Source: Rutidosis leptorrhynchoides
Taxonomy: Eukaryota; Streptophyta; Magnoliopsida; Asterales; Asteraceae
Length of the DNA: 64,000 nt
Assembly: GCF_046630445.1 (NCBI RefSeq)
Contig: NC_092341.1
Span: 293,202,001-293,266,000 of the forward strand
Direction: 5' to 3'
The translations under genes and the position numbers were made by a program. Of this stretch, positions 23,516 through 39,277 are shown piece by piece (the first letter of the stretch is position 1; every line of letters begins with the position of its first letter). The notes under the pieces are model-generated. The model saw nothing but the letters and a program-made list of their open reading frames with translations, ran no database searches and was not told the DNA's origin.

Positions 23516-23994
23516 TACATTATGTATATATGTATGTATTTATATAACTGATTATATATTTTATTATATATATATATAATTCATAAGTTTTAGTATTGAA
23601 AATGTTATGTATTAAAAATATTAATACTAATAATAAAAATAATAAAATTATTAATAATACTATTGAATATTAATAATAATACTAATAATTATATTGGTAA
23701 TAATAACTTCTACAATAATATTAATAATAATAATACAACTTAAACATATCAAATTTTAATTATATAAATATGTATTTTATATTTGAAGTAATAATATTAC
23801 AAATATTAATATTAACAACAATAATAATAATAATGAAAGTAATATTAATATATCAATTATATTCAAACTTGTAATTTAATATAATACCACTTATTATTTA
23901 TGTAATATTATATTACGGGACGCCATTTACTGAATAGTTAATATTTATATATTCTATGCATTTATTTAATATAAATCTTATATAGATATATAAT

Positions 23995-24119
<125 letters not shown>

Positions 24120-24414
24120 GTATATATACTTATTTTATCAGTAGCTTAATTATTCTAATTATTACATTCCAATTAATTAAAGTATTTCTTTATGAACTCA
24201 TAATACTATATTTTCTTATATTTTTATTTATATAATATATATACATATTTATTTACAAATATTTGTTCGTGAATCGTCGAGAACAGTCGAAGGTCAAATA
24301 GATATCTGAAACAGTTCAAAAATTTTGAGATTTAATCTAACAGGCTTTGCTTATCGTGTCGAAACCATATAAAGATTATGTTTAAATTTGGTCGGAATTT
24401 CTCGGGTCGTCACA

Positions 24415-27400
24415 GTACCTACCCGTTAAAGAAATTTCGTCCCGAAATTTGAGTGAGGTGGTCATGGCTAACAATAAAAATGTGTTTATGACGAATATGA
24501 GTTGATAAATAGAGTTTTATCATCATTGAGTAATATGGATGAAACAATTCGATTATCCGAAGGGTACGAATGAAGCTATCACAAAAGAGTGAAATGAATA
24601 AGTGCAGATTCGTCTTGTCTGGTGACGTGGTCATGATTGATTTCCAAAATTCAAGGGATTTAAAGAAAATCTTCGAAATCTAAAAGATTTAATTCTTCAG
24701 GATTTAAGAGAATTAGGATCTTCTTTGGTTAAGTACAACAATCTACTTCGATTGCTCTGGCGGGTATTTCACTATCAATCCATTTTCTTCATTTCCTTTA
24801 TATTTTGGAGTTCCATCCTTTTGCTTTCCTCTTCCCGACTTTAAGTCAAGCGAATCATGGTCCAGAATTCGTAGGTATGGAGTTTTGTATGAACATGACT
24901 AATGTTTTAAGAGAGAGATTGTAATAGCACGATCTTGATTGGTTAAATTACCAGAATCATTGAGAATAGAACTATCAAGAATATATTTTCTTGATATGTT
25001 CAGAAGTTAAGCAAAATGAAAGAGTTATGTAACATGGCACATAATGACGTTATGATCTGTGAATCATCATGTCCCATTAGAAACTCAGCATGACTTACTG
25101 TAATATAATCACGTTGATCAAGTGTCATTGTATTATACTAACTCATGCATCAGTTCCCAACACTACTTCAAAATCATTCATAATTTAAATTTGAAGGTTT
25201 ACAGAATATAGAACTAAACAGTTTCCTTTATGGTGTAATACAGATAACGTGAAAAGATAACTGATTTCAGATAAGGATAGTTATGAAAATATCTTCAGAA
25301 ATATCGAAGATATTTATGACGATATTTTGGAATTTATGAGATCAAAGGTTGATGAAGAAAATCCTTTTGCAAGGATTTAGAATAAATAAGGAGCAAGATA
25401 TTCGCTGAAGAGTTCATCAGATACAGAATCATTTGAATTCGTTAAGTACACTTTTAGTCCTTGTGATTTGTCCACAGTCTCCTTCATGGTTTGCTCAATC
25501 CGTTTTCCAGTTCCAAACCTTCTCTTTTTCTGAGCTTTTCCAACACATTATTCGTTATCATCAAACTTTTGATTGTTAACGTCGTTTACAGTTTTTGCTG
25601 CTTTATCAGCATTTTTCTAATTTTCGAGAGCTGATTCGTAGACTGGTTGATTTTCAGAATTTCAGAATGGAAGATCATAATTCTAAGAGATAAATGTTAT
25701 ATGTATACATATGACTGCTGATGTAGTAACGCTGCGAGGTTCAAAATATACTGATTGTTGATTCCCGGTAATTGGTAAGGCAATTCTTGTTACAAGATGT
25801 CGGTGTGTATATGATAGGGTTTCAATGAATGTAATAATTTTTCTGAAAGTCCAAGATCAATAAAGTTGCTGGTAAGTTTACTGCTAATGTGGTGGGATAT
25901 AAACGGTTCTCCGGTAATGATGACGAAAGGGGTATTTGTTATAATAAGGCTTTTTCGAATGAAACATTGAAGTTGATTTGCTGAAGCTGTGACAAGATTG
26001 GCTAATTTGAAAAAGAGTTGCAATGTTATTTTCGGTAATAACAATGCCAAAGGAGCTAGCACAGACACGTGTTAAACGTTTACACAGGTTCTGAGTGTTT
26101 TCAGGTGCATAACTATATGCATCACTCTCTTCTTCTGTAGATGAAGTACGGTTGGTTCTTCCTCTCGATTGAGGTGTTTTCAAGAATCATGAAAGGTTTG
26201 AACGTAGATTGTAATCGTCAAGATACAAATGAGGTTTAAAATGAAATCAAGTGGCAAACTTGAAGAATTGTTTAATTTCATATGTTAAAATCAATATTTT
26301 AATTCATTTTAATTGTCCAATGTTGGCAGTCCACAGTTAGCAGTCCACAGTTAGCAGTCCACAATTAGTAATCCAAAAATTCATATATAGTTTAATATAT
26401 AATATTCGAATTAATTAATACATATTCGTGACCCATTGTATACATGTCTCAGACTCGATCACAACTCAAAGTATATATATTATTGTAGAATCAACCTCAA
26501 CCCTGTAAAGCTAACTCGAACATTACTGCATATAGAGTGTCTATGGTTATTCTAAATAATATATATAGATGCGTCGATATGATATGTCAAAACCTTGTAT
26601 ACGTGTTCCGATATTTAAAGTGCGTAAAATAAATAACAGAAATTAAATGACAATAAATAAAATTGCGAGAATTTAAATTGCGATAAATAAATTGCGATAA
26701 TTAAATTGCGATAAATAAATGTAATAAGGAATTAACAGTTAGCTAGGAACAGTTAGCTAGGGCTTTGTTAGCGTGGATTCTTAACAAAATTTCTTATAGT
26801 TAATTTGTTTGTTTCTAACAAATTTTATTTTTGTGCAATATTTTCTTCATTATGCCACTTGTTGGATTCTGATAGATCAAAATCCAAATATAAAATTGAA
26901 TGAAAATGGTTATTTTGCGGTGAACGGATACGTATATCGGTGGTTGTAAGTCGAATAGTAAATGACTGTTGAATCAGATTCGAAGAATGTACGGTGTAAA
27001 GTATTTATGTGAAATCTAAATATTCCTTGGATATTACCTACCCGTTAAAATATTTTCACCATTAACAGTTTGTACGAAAGAATTCTTAATTACAATCTTT
27101 ATGAAAATATATATACATATATATTTTCTTCAGATATAATCATGGATTTAATGAGTTAATGTGATATTAATCTCATTTAGTTTTCGGTTGGATCTAAAAT
27201 AAATAATCTCTAAAACTTTAGAGATTACGTAATCACCATGAAGAACGAAAATAATTGATGTAGAATGATACGTAGTATGATGATTATACTCGAGGTACAG
27301 AATGAGAAGTTGAGGCATGGATTGTTGATGGTACTGGTGCTGTTTATTGATGGTACTGTTAGTGCCGATGATGTTGCTGAAACTGGTAAATTTTGCACCA

Positions 27401-27749
27401 TATTCTCCAAATTGATTACTCGAGCGCGAAGTTCGTTGACTTCTTCTATTATTTAGGGATGATTATCGGTTCGGACGAGCGGATGAATAAGGTTTAGAAT
27501 CTGAGTTATGATATAGTCGTGGCGAGATACTCTGGAAATGGGAGAGAAATTGGTGTTTCGGATTGGTTCGCCGGTGAGTGCTTCAGGTTTATCGCCAAGA
27601 GGTGAATTTGGTTGATGGAAAGGATTGCCTTCTTCGCGTCTCCATTGATTAAGTCAACTACGAACCCATCCTCAATTCATCCAGAATTGAAGATGACTAG
27701 TTGGTAGATCCATTTCGTTTACACTGCTTTCGGAGCTTAGGTGAATATC
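24415..27749 (-). other. outer element interior, left part
   Basis: This is the reverse complement counterpart of the inner element interior 31461-35567: the motif TACCTACCCGTTAAAG at 24416 mirrors CTTTAACGGGTAGGTA just before 35568. No protease, reverse transcriptase or integrase motif is seen. Near 27310-27400, on the minus strand, a short reading related to one in the inner element (VQN-P, then a Ser/Thr/Pro-rich stretch) may be a gag-derived remnant. The part after 27749 was displaced by the inner element and resumes at 39278. Confidence 0.75.
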
Positions 27750-28227
27750 TGTGATGACCCGGAGATTTTCGACCAAATTTAAACTTAATCTTTATATGGT
27801 TTTGACACAATAAGCAAAGTCTGTAATGTTGAAGTCTCAAAAACTTTTGAACTGTATTCATATATTCATTACCCTTTAATTATTTCCGACGATTCACGAA
27901 CAACTGTTTGTAAATAAATATGTATATATAAATGTATGTATATATATATAATTTGAAATTTATAAAATATAATTTAAACATTTAAAATTAAATATGTGAA
28001 TTAAGATATAAAATAATTAAAATGAATATATATAAATATTCAAGATATGTAATTTTAGAATATATTATATAGTTAGTAAATATAACATAAATAAAATATA
28101 AATATAATAAATGTAGGTACAAGTTTAATTTTAACTGTTATATTAATACTATTATTACTACTTATATTATTATTATTATTAATGTCAATGTTAATATTAA
28201 AATCTGTAATATTAATATTATTTCTAT

Positions 28228-28228
<1 letters not shown>

Positions 28229-28321
<93 letters not shown>
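28229..28321. repeat. (TA)n microsatellite, inner 5' LTR
   Basis: About 92 bp of TA. The same tract in the 3' LTR (36052-36102) is only about half as long although the LTRs are otherwise nearly identical. Confidence 0.88.
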
Positions 28322-28324
<3 letters not shown>

Positions 28325-29385
28325 ATATGAAATTGGACACATATAACTTGTTATATCTTAATTATTATTTGTTTTATTATTAGATATTAGTATCATCTTT
28401 ATAATTAAAAATCATCATTAGTATTATCAATAATAATATTATTGTTATCAGTTTTATATTATTATTATAGTTATCATTAATATTAGTATTATTATTAATA
28501 TTAGTATTACTATTAATATAATTATTATTATTATTAGTATTTTATAGGTAACAGCATTATCTGATTGTTAACCTATTTTATTTATATATATTAATTGTGC
28601 TATCAGATTATTAAAACAGATAATAGGAATGGAATCTGTTAAAGTCTCCATCATTTTTTTTTATCTTTTTCTTCCTGGTTCGTTTTCTTTTGACTTCAGT
28701 TACCTGTTGACACCAACTTTCCATTCCAGACAAACCCGTGAATAATTCCTGTCTACTTCAATGATTCAATTCACACAATGAATAAACTACTGCAAACTGA
28801 GAAAATAACACAGAAAAGATAGGAAGATAGTCAATACCCCTGTTCTTGAGCTTGAAAATTAAAAAGTTCAAATTCAAAGTATATTTCAAAAACTAATAAC
28901 ATAGGTTTGTTAGGAATCGTTTACACAAACTAACTGCAAAGTCTGAGCCTTTAATTCCTTCGTTTGATCTCGAATTTGGAAGTCAAAGTTCTAAAGAAAA
29001 AAAGTCAAACGATGTTCTACAATCAAATTCAAGTTGTAAGTATTGTTTCTGTTAAAATTAAGGATTCATAAAGTTTTTATGAATCAATTGAAACATAATT
29101 CGTATATTAATTATTGTCCAAAACGTTCTATAATTTGAAATCAATAAAAAAAATTTAAGCTTACGAACAGCAGCAGTATTACTTTTATATTTTTTTTTTC
29201 AAACACATAAATAATAATTATGATTCTATTGAAGAAACTAAATCCATGTTTGTTACAACTGAGTTGGTTTTGATTTCTGGATCAATTCGATTTTTGGATT
29301 TCACGAGGAAGGAGATGAAACAGATTGGATAGATATTGCTGATATATAAAAATGAGTGGGAGGTTTAAATCAGAGAATACGCAGA

Positions 29386-29462
29386 TGGCTGAGTGGTGTA
29401 GTGTAATTCGGTTAATCGAGTGGTCTTGGGTTCGATTCTTGGCATGGACAGTCTTTTTTTTT
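29386..29462 (+). promoter_or_regulatory. tRNA-like pol III module in the inner 5' LTR
   Basis: A box TGGCTGAGTGG (29386-29396), B box GGTTCGATTCT (29429-29439) and a run of nine T (29454-29462) in the order expected for a pol III unit. Both boxes fit plant tRNA consensus closely. No complete tRNA cloverleaf was found. Confidence 0.55.
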
Positions 29463-29498
29463 AAAAGCTTAATTAAAGAGGTAGCCTATTTTTCTTTC

Positions 29499-29574
<76 letters not shown>

Positions 29575-29930
29575 GTTATTGTTCTATTATTATTAGTACT
29601 AATAATATTATTATTGTTATTATTATGATTATGATTAATGTTATTATTATTAGAAATATAGTTATTAGTATTATGATCATTATTATTATTTTTACTAATA
29701 ATAGAACATATTTAGTATTATGATTATTGATATGATCCCTAAGTATTAATATTAAGTATTATTAGTTTTAATATTACTATTATAATGAAATATAATATAT
29801 CTCTCATTAATATTAGTAGTATCATCACAATTGTAACTATTATTATTATCATTATTACTATAAATATGATAGGTATTACTGATGTTATTATTATTAATGA
29901 TTGTTATTGTTATTAGTACAAATACTATAC

Positions 29931-29967
<37 letters not shown>

Positions 29968-31460
29968 CACTAATAGTTGTATTATTATTATATTCTTTAT
30001 GATTAGGATTACTAATATGAAAATAGTACAAGTTATCATTATTTTAGTATTAGTGTCACTAATACTAACTATTAGTATAATTAGCATTATTATTAAACAA
30101 AAGTATCGTTGTTAACAATATCATTAGTATTATTAATATTATCATTTTAATAAAGTTATTATTAATATTAGTAGTAAATCTGTAATATCAAAACTATAAT
30201 TTTTTAGACAAATAAATGTTTTGTACATAAAACATATTATTTACATATATATTAATATTCTAAATATAAATCATATTAACATTATATATATAAAAACTTA
30301 CATACAACAAATTATATATTTTCAATATAATGCTAAATATATATAGATATCAAAATAACTATATTAATCACTTTAATTACATATACAACATAAATAAATA
30401 TATACAACATATAATTTAAGATATAAAATAAAGTATATTTTTTTTAAAAAATGAAATCTAGTATAAATCTTATATAACTACAAAAGTTGTTTAAATAATA
30501 TATATTAATAAATGAAATTTTGAGATTTCAATTACATGTTTTAATATATATAATTGATATAGGTTCGTGAATTCGAGGCCAACCCTGCATTGTTCAGTTA
30601 TTCAATATCGTCATATGTATTTTTACTACAAAATACAGTAGGGTGAGTTTCATTTGCCTTTTTCACCCTTTATATTTTTGGACTGAGAATACATGCGCTG
30701 CTTTTATAAATGCTTTACGAAATAGACACAAGTAATCGAAACTACATTCTATGGTTGGATTATCTAATCGAATATGCCCTTTTTATTAAAGTCTGGTAAT
30801 CTAAGAATTAGGGAACAGACACCCTAATTGACGCGAATCCTAAAGATAGATCTATCGGGCCCAACAAGCCCCATCCAAAGTACCGGATGCTTTAGTACTT
30901 CAAAATTTATATCATGTCCGAAGGAGGATCCCGGATTCTTATATGCATATTGTGAATGTCGGTTACCAGGTGTTCAATCCATATGAATGATATTTTTGTC
31001 TCTATGCATGGGACGTATGTTTATGAGAAATGGAAAAATGAAATCTTGTGGTCTATTAAAATCATGAAATGATTATTTATGTTAAACTAATGAACTCACC
31101 AACCTTTTGGTTGACACTTTAAAGCATGTTTATTCTCAGGTATGAAAGAAATCTTCCGCTGTGCATTTGCTCACTTTAAAGATATTATTTGGAGTCATTC
31201 ATGACATATTTCAAAAGACGTTGCATTCGAGTCGTCAAGTTCATCAAGATTATTACTAAGATAATTATAATTAGATATATTATAAAATGGTATGCATATC
31301 GTCAATTTTCGATGTAAGGAAGTTTGTCTTTTCAAAACGAATGCAATGTTTGTAAAATGTATCATATAGAGGTCAAGAACCTCGCGATGTAATCAACTAT
31401 TGTGAATCGTTTGTAATCGATATGGACTTTGTCCGGATGGATTAGGACGGGGCATTCACA

Positions 31461-34400
31461 GTTGGTATCAGAGTGGTGGTCTTAGCGAACCATATCTGCA
31501 TTAGTGTGTCTAACTGATAAGTCGTTAGGATGCATTAGTGAGTCTGGACTTCGACCGTGTCTGCATGTCAAAAGTTTTGCTTATCATTTTGTGTCAAAAA
31601 TTACCTGCTTATCATTCTTAGAGAATCACTTGCTTATCATCCTTAGTCTAGACACATCTTATTGCATTAATTGCATGATTAGTGTATAGACAAAAATTTA
31701 TATCTTAACATATCTACAAATTCATATCTTAGCGTACCTGTTATTGTTATCGATGCCTGACAGCTTCCGTAGATTCCTCCGTAACTTATGGGATTTTAGT
31801 ATTATATATGCATATGTAAATTATGTACTGAAGGGTACTAATCTATATCCTATAATCTATTTCTTATCAAAAATCCTTCATCTGATCGTACGGGATGAAT
31901 CCCTAAACTAGTTCGAGTCCCTCAGATTCCGATAGCTATTCCGACAGCTATTCCGACAGCTATTCCGACATAGATGTTCACCTAAGCTCTGAAAACAGCG
32001 TCATCGGCATGAATCAACCAATCATCCATTATCAATTCATCTGATGGGTTCGTAGTTGACTTAAATAATGGAAACGCGCAGAAGTCAATCCCTTCCACCA
32101 ACCGAATTCACCTCTTGACAATGAACCTGAAGCGTTTACCGGCGAATCTGTTCGAGACACCACTTTCAGTCTCATTTCCGGGGTAACTTGACAAGATTAT
32201 ATTCTATCCACAATTCTGAACTTTATTCATCCGCTCGTTCCGACCGACAATCATCCTGGAGTAATAAGTCAACAAACTTCGCGCTCGAATAATCAATTCG
32301 GAGGGTATGGTGCAAAATGTACCAGCTTCAACAACATCACCGACACCAACAGTACAATCAATAACAGCACAAGTACCATCAACAATCCATGCTTCAATAT
32401 CATCATCTGTAATTTGAGTATGATCTTCGTTCAACATGTCGAATATGTAATCTTTAAAGTTTTAAAGATTATTTATTCTAGTTCCAACCGAAAAGCAAAT
32501 GAGTTTAATATTATATTAACTCATTAAATCCATAAATACATCTGAAGAAAATATATATGTATATATGTTTTTCATAAAGATTGTAATTAAAAATTCTCTT
32601 GTACAAACTGTTAATGGTGAAAATATGTTAATGAGTAGGTAATACCCGAGGACTATTTAAATTTCACATTAATAAGTTACATTGTACGTTCTTCGAATCT
32701 GTTTCAACAGTCATATACTATCCTACTTACATCCACCGATATACAAATCCGTTCACCACAGAATAACCATATTCATCCAATTACATATTTGGATTTTGAC
32801 CTATCAGAATCCAACAAGTGGCATAATGAAGAAATAATGGACACAATAAAAATTGATTAGAAACAGATTAATTAACAATATGAAATTCTATTAAGAATCC
32901 ACGTTAACAAAGTCCTAGCTAACTGTTCCTAGCTAACTGTTAATTCCGTATTACCATTTAATTATCGCAATTTATTTATCGCAGTTTATTTATCGCAATT
33001 TACATTCTCGCAATTTTATTTATAGTCATTTAATTTCTGTTATTTACTTTACGCACTTTATTTATCATCATTTAATTTCTGTTATTTATTTTACGCACTT
33101 TAAATATCGGGACACGTATACAAAGTTTTGACATATCATATCGACGCATCTATATATATTATTTGGAATCACCATAGACACTCTATATGCAGTAATGATC
33201 GAGTTCTCTATACAGGGTTGAGGTTGATTCTCAAATAATATATATACTTTGAGTTGTGATCGAGTCTGAGACATGTACACGGGTCACGATATTTATTAAT
33301 TAATTCGAATATTATATATTAAACTATATATGAATTATTGGACTGTTAACTATGGATTATCAACTGAGGACTATCAACATTGGACAATTAAAATGAATTA
33401 AAATATTGATTATAACATATGAAACTAAACAATTCTTCAAGTTTGCCACTTGATTTCATCTTAAACCTCATTTGTATCTTGACGATTACAATCTACGTTC
33501 AAACCTTTCATACTTCTTGAAAACACCTCAAACGAGAGGATAAACCAACCGCACTTCATCTATGGGAAGGAAAGATTGATGCATATAGTTATGCACCTAA
33601 AAACTCTCAGAAACTGAGTAAACATTTAACGTGCAACTGTGCTAATTCCTTTAATGTTAATATTACCGAAAGTAAGTTTTCAAATCTCTTTCCAAATTAG
33701 CCAACTTTGTCACAGCTCCAGCAAGTCAACTTCGACTTTTCGTTCGAAACAACCTTATTATAACCTTAATATATATGCGTGCTCTTTTATTGTTACCGGG
33801 AAACCTTTTATATTCCATCATATTACCAGCAGACGTACCAGCAACCTCGTCACTCCTTGGTTTAAATCTCCCCGACAAATCACTATATTTATCTATTGAA
33901 GTCTCATCATGTACACATCTGCATCTTGTAACGAGAACTAACATATCAATTACCGGGAATCAGCAATCAGTACTTTGAAAACTCACAGCATATCTACATC
34001 AACAGTTATATGTATAACATTCATCTCTTAGAATTATGATCTTTCATCTGAAATCCTGAAAAGCACTCAGTCTACAAATCAATACTCTGAATGTTGAAAA
34101 AGCTGAATGAAGCAGCAGAAACCGTAGACAACTGTAAACGACCTTAATCATCGGAAGTTGATAATAAAGAATAGTATGTTGAAAAAGCTCAGAAAAGTTG
34201 GAACTGGAAAACAGATTGAGCTAACCATGAAGGAGACTCTGAACAAATCACAAGGACTAAACTTGTACATAAAGAATCCTGATAATTCTGTATCTGATGA
34301 AATCTTTAGCGAACGCCTTACTTCTGAATCTAAACCCTTACGGATAAATCTTCTCTATCATCCTTCGATATTAGAAATTCCAAGATATTATCGTATCTTT

Positions 34401-35567
34401 CATTATATATATCCTCAATATTTCTGAAGATATCTTCATAAATATCCTCGTCCGATATTAATTATCTCTTCATGCTATCAGTGTTACATCATATAGAAAC
34501 TATTAGTTTCTATTTTCTGTAAACGTTCGAGCTTAAAATATGAATGTTATTGAAGTAATGTTGGGAACTGATGCATGAGTTAGTATAATAAAATGACACT
34601 TGATCAACGTGATTATATTACAGTAAGTCATGCTGAGTTTTTAATGGAACGTGATGATTCACAGATCATAACGTCACCATGTGCCATGTTACATAACTCT
34701 TTCATTCTGCTTAATTTCTGAACATATCAAGAAAATATATTCTTGATAGTTCTATTATCAGCGATTCTGATAATTTGACAAAACAAATTGTGCTATTACG
34801 TTCTTTCTTGTTTAGAACATTAAGTTCATTCGAAATTCCATACCTACGAATTCTGGACCATTATTCGCTTGATTTAAAGTCGGGAAGAAAAAACAAGAGC
34901 ATGAAGCTCCGATATATATATGGGAAAATATAAAGCCCAACAACAACACCGAAATTACAAATGGTGGATATCAGTGCGTATAGCAATATAAAGACAAGGG
35001 AGGATTATAAATACAATAATCCCTAGAGCGTAGTAGAAATAAACAGATTCTTTCGGTGGGAGTTGAAAAAAAAAAGAAAAGAACGATCATTGCGATAGTC
35101 AGAATAAGAACAAGGATTAGAACCGGATTAAGCATTATTATAATCTTTTGGATATATGAATTGAGAAAGAAGGTATAGAAGTGGTGGAAACTAATGGAAC
35201 GGAAAAGGTAAATTTATAGTGAAAATATCCGACAAAGCAATCGAGGCAGATGATCGCATTTAATTAAAGAGATCTTAATTTTCTTATTCACCGAAGAATC
35301 AAACCTTATAGATTTCGAAGATTTTCTTTTAAATTCCGGAATTCAACCCTGACTCTGCCAAAAGTTAAGACGAATCTTCACTTTTCCTATTTCAATCTTT
35401 TGCGATAGCTTCACTCATCGCTTCAAGTAGCCGAATCGTTTAATCTATATTACTCGGTAATGATAAAACTCTATTTAAAGCCCATATTCGCCAGGAAAAC
35501 ATTTTTATTGTTAGCCATGACGACCTCACTCAAATTTCGGGACGATATTTCTTTAACGGGTAGGTAC
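31461..35567 (+). other. inner element interior, non-coding
   Basis: 4.1 kb between the LTRs, homologous in inverse orientation to 24415-27749 plus 39278-39739. Near 31928-31970 the unit TATTCCGACAGC is repeated three times. A possible gag-derived remnant lies at about 32260-32400. No enzyme domain is seen. Confidence 0.75.
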
Positions 35568-36046
35568 TGTGATGACCCGGAGATTTTCGACCAAATTTAA
35601 ACTTAATCTTTATATGGTTTTGACACAATAAGCAAAGTCTGTAATGTTGAAGTCTCAAAAACTTTTGAACTGTATTCATATATTCATTACCCTTTAATTA
35701 TTTCCGACGATTCACGAACAACTGTTGTAAATAAATATGTATATATAAATGTATGTATATATATAATTTGAAATTTATAAAATATAATTTAAACACTTAA
35801 AATTAAATATGTGAATTAAGATATAAAATAATTAAGTTATAATTAAAATGAATATATATAAATATTCAAGATATGTAATTTTAGAATATATTATATAGTT
35901 AGTAAATATAACATAAATAAAATATAAATATAATAAATGTAGGTACAAGTTTAATTTTAACTGTTATATTAATACTATTATTACTACTTATATTATTATT
36001 ATTATTAATGTCAATGTTAATATTAAAATCTGTAATATTAATATTA

Positions 36047-36104
<58 letters not shown>

Positions 36105-37279
36105 ATATGAAATTGGACACATATAACTTGTTATATCTTAATTATTATTTGTTTTATTATTAGATATTAGTATCATCTTTATAATTAAAAATCATCATTA
36201 GTATTATCAATAATAATATTATTGTTATCAGTTTTATATTATTATTATAGTTATCATTAATATTAGTATTATTATTAATATTAGTATTACTATTAATATA
36301 ATTATTATTATTATTAGTATTTTATAGGTAACAGCATTATCTGATTGTTAACCTATTTTATTTATATATATTAATTGTGCTATCAGATTATTAAAACAGA
36401 TAATAGGAATGGAATCTGTTAAAGTCTCCATCATTTTTTTTTATCTTTTTCTTCCTGGTTCGTTTTCTTTTGACTTCAGTTACCTGTCGACACCAACTTT
36501 CCATTCCAGACAAACCCGTGAATAATTCGTGTCTACTTCAATGATTCAATTCACACAATGAATAAACTACTGCAAACTGAGAAAATAACACAGAAAAGAT
36601 AGGAAGATAGTCAATACCCCTGTTCTTGAGCTTGAAAATTAAAAAGCTCAAATTCAAAGTATATTTCAAAAACTAATAACATAGGTTTGTTAGGAATCGT
36701 TTACACAAACTAACTGCAAAGTCTGAGCCTTTAATTCCTTCGTTTGATCTCGAATTTGGAAGTCAAAGTTCTAAAGAAAAAAAGTCAAACGATGTTCTAC
36801 AATCAAATTCAAGTTGTAAGTATTGTTTCTGTTAAAATTAAGGATTCATAAAGTTTTTATGAATCAATTGAAACATAATTCGTATATTAATTATTGTCCA
36901 AAACGTTCTATAATTTGAAATCAATAATTTTTTTTTAAGCTTACGAACAGCAGCAGTATTACTTTTATATATTTTTTTTTTCAAACACATAAATAATAAT
37001 TATGATTATATTGAAGAAACTAAATCCATGTTTGTTACAACTGATTTGGTTTTGATTTCTGGATCAATTCGATTTTTGGATTTCACGAGGAAGGAGATGA
37101 AATAGATTGGATAGATATTGCTGATATATAAAAATGAGTGGGAGGTTTAAATCAGAGAATACGCAGATGGCTGAGTGGTGTAGTGTAATTCGGTTAATCG
37201 AGTGGTCTTGGGTTCGATTCTTGGCATGGACAGTCTTTTTTTTAAAAGCTTAATTAAAGAGGTAGCCTATTTTTCTTTC

Positions 37280-37370
<91 letters not shown>

Positions 37371-37720
37371 GTTATTGTTCTATTATTATTAGTACTAATA
37401 ATATTATTATTGTTATTATTATGATTAATGTTATTATTATTAGAAATATAGTTATTAGTATTATGATCATTATTATTATTTTTACTAATAATAGAACATA
37501 TTTAGTATTATGATTATTGATATGATCCCTAAGTATTAATATTAAGTATTATTAGTTTTAATATTACTATTATAATGAAATATAATATATCTCTCATTAA
37601 TATTAGTAGTATCATCACAATTGTAATTATTATTATTATCATTATTACTATAAATATGATAGGTATTACTGATGTTATTATTATTAATGATTGTTATTGT
37701 TATTAGTACAAATACTATAC

Positions 37721-37781
<61 letters not shown>

Positions 37782-39272
37782 CACTAATAGTTGTATTATT
37801 ATTATATTCTTTATGATTAGGATTACTAATATGAAAATAGTACAAGTTATCATTATTTTAGTATTAGTATCACTAATACTAACTATTAGTATAATTAGCA
37901 TTATTATTAAACAAAAGCATCGTTGTTAACAATATCATTAGTATTATTAATATTATCATTTTAATAAAGTTATTATTAATATTAGTAGTAAATCTGTAAT
38001 ATCAAAACTATCATTTTTTAGACAAATAAATGTTTTGTACATAAAACATATTATTTACATATATATTAATATTCTATATATAAATCATATTAACATTATA
38101 TATATAAAAACTTACATACAACAAATTATATATTTTCAGTATAATGCTAAATATATATAGATATTAAAATAACTATATTAATCACTTTAATTACATATAC
38201 AACATAAATATATACAACATATAATTTAAGATATAAAATAAAGTATATTTTTTTTTTAAAAAATGAAATCTAGTATAAATCTTATATAACTACAAAAGTT
38301 GTTTAAATAATATAAATTAATAAATAAAATTTTGAGATTTCAATTACATGTTTTAATATATATAATTGATATAGGTTCGTGAATTCGAGGCCAACCCTGC
38401 ATTGTTCAGTTGTTCAATATCGTCATATGTATTTTTACTACAAAATACAGTAGGGTGAGTTTCATTTGCCTTTTTTACCCTTTATATTTTTGGGCTGAGA
38501 ATACATGCGCTGCTTTTATAAATGCTTTACGAAATAGACACAAGTAATCGAAACTACATTCTATGGTTGGATTATCTAATCGAATATGCCCTTTTTATTA
38601 AAGTCTGGTAATCTAAGAATTAGGGAACAGACACCCTAATTGACGCGAATCCTAAAGATAGATCTATCGGGCCCAACAAGCCCCATCCAAAGTACCGGAT
38701 GCTTTAGTACTTCAAAATTTATATCATGTCCGAAGGAGGATCCCGGATTGTTATATGCATATTGTGAATGTCGGTTACCAGGTATTCAATCCATATGAAT
38801 GATATTTTTGTCTCTATGCATGGGACGTATGTTTATGAGAAATGGAAAAATGAAATCTTGTGGTCTATTAAAATCATGAAATGATTATTTATGTTAAACT
38901 AATGAACTCACCAACCTTTTGGTTGACACTTTAAAGCATGTTTATTCTCAGGTATGAAAGAAATCTTCCGCTGTGCATTTGCTCACTTTAAAGATATTAT
39001 TTGGAGTCATTCATGACATATTTCAAAAGACGTTGCATTCGAGTCGTCGAGTTCATCAAGATTATTACTAAGATAATTATAATTAGATATATTATAAAAT
39101 GGTATGCATATCGTCAATTTTCGATGTAAGGAAGTTTGTCTTTTCAAAACGAATGCAATGTTTGTAAAATGTATCATATAGAGGTCAAGAACCTCGCGAT
39201 GTAATCAACTATTGTGAATCGTTTGTAATCGATATGGACTTTGTCCGGATGGATTAGGACGGGGCATTCACA
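35568..39272 (+). repeat. inner element, 3' LTR
   Basis: Partner of 27750-31460. The (TTA)n tract at 37282-37371 is longer than in the 5' LTR, while the (TA)n tract at 36052-36102 is shorter. Confidence 0.92.
37168..37243 (+). promoter_or_regulatory. tRNA-like pol III module in the inner 3' LTR
   Basis: Copy of 29386-29462 in the partner LTR: A box 37168-37178, B box 37211-37221 and eight T at 37236-37243. Confidence 0.55.
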
Positions 39273-39277
39273 ATATC

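Larger units (their letters stand above)
27750..31460 (+). repeat. inner element, 5' LTR
   Basis: Exceptionally long LTR (3.7 kb) with (TA)n at 28229-28321, (TTA)n at 29502-29573 and 29930-29968, and the tRNA-like module at 29386. Confidence 0.92.
27750..39272 (+). mobile_element. inner LTR retroelement of the same non-coding family, plus orientation
   Basis: LTRs 27750-31460 (3711 bp) and 35568-39272 (3705 bp), both beginning TGTGATGACCCGG and ending GGGGCATTCACA, are flanked by ATATC at 27745-27749 and 39273-39277. The initiator tRNA-Met primer site TGGTATCAGAG is at 31463-31473. The 4.1-kb interior has no pol. The element sits inside the interior of an older relative in the opposite orientation. 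It is a fossil of a LARD-like type with whole borders. The LTRs differ by under 1% by eye (about 6 changes in the last 920 bp), suggesting an age of a few hundred thousand years. Confidence 0.92.

Noticed and set aside
29386-29462. A functional tRNA gene
   Set aside because: A and B boxes and a T-run are present, but no convincing acceptor stem or cloverleaf can be drawn.
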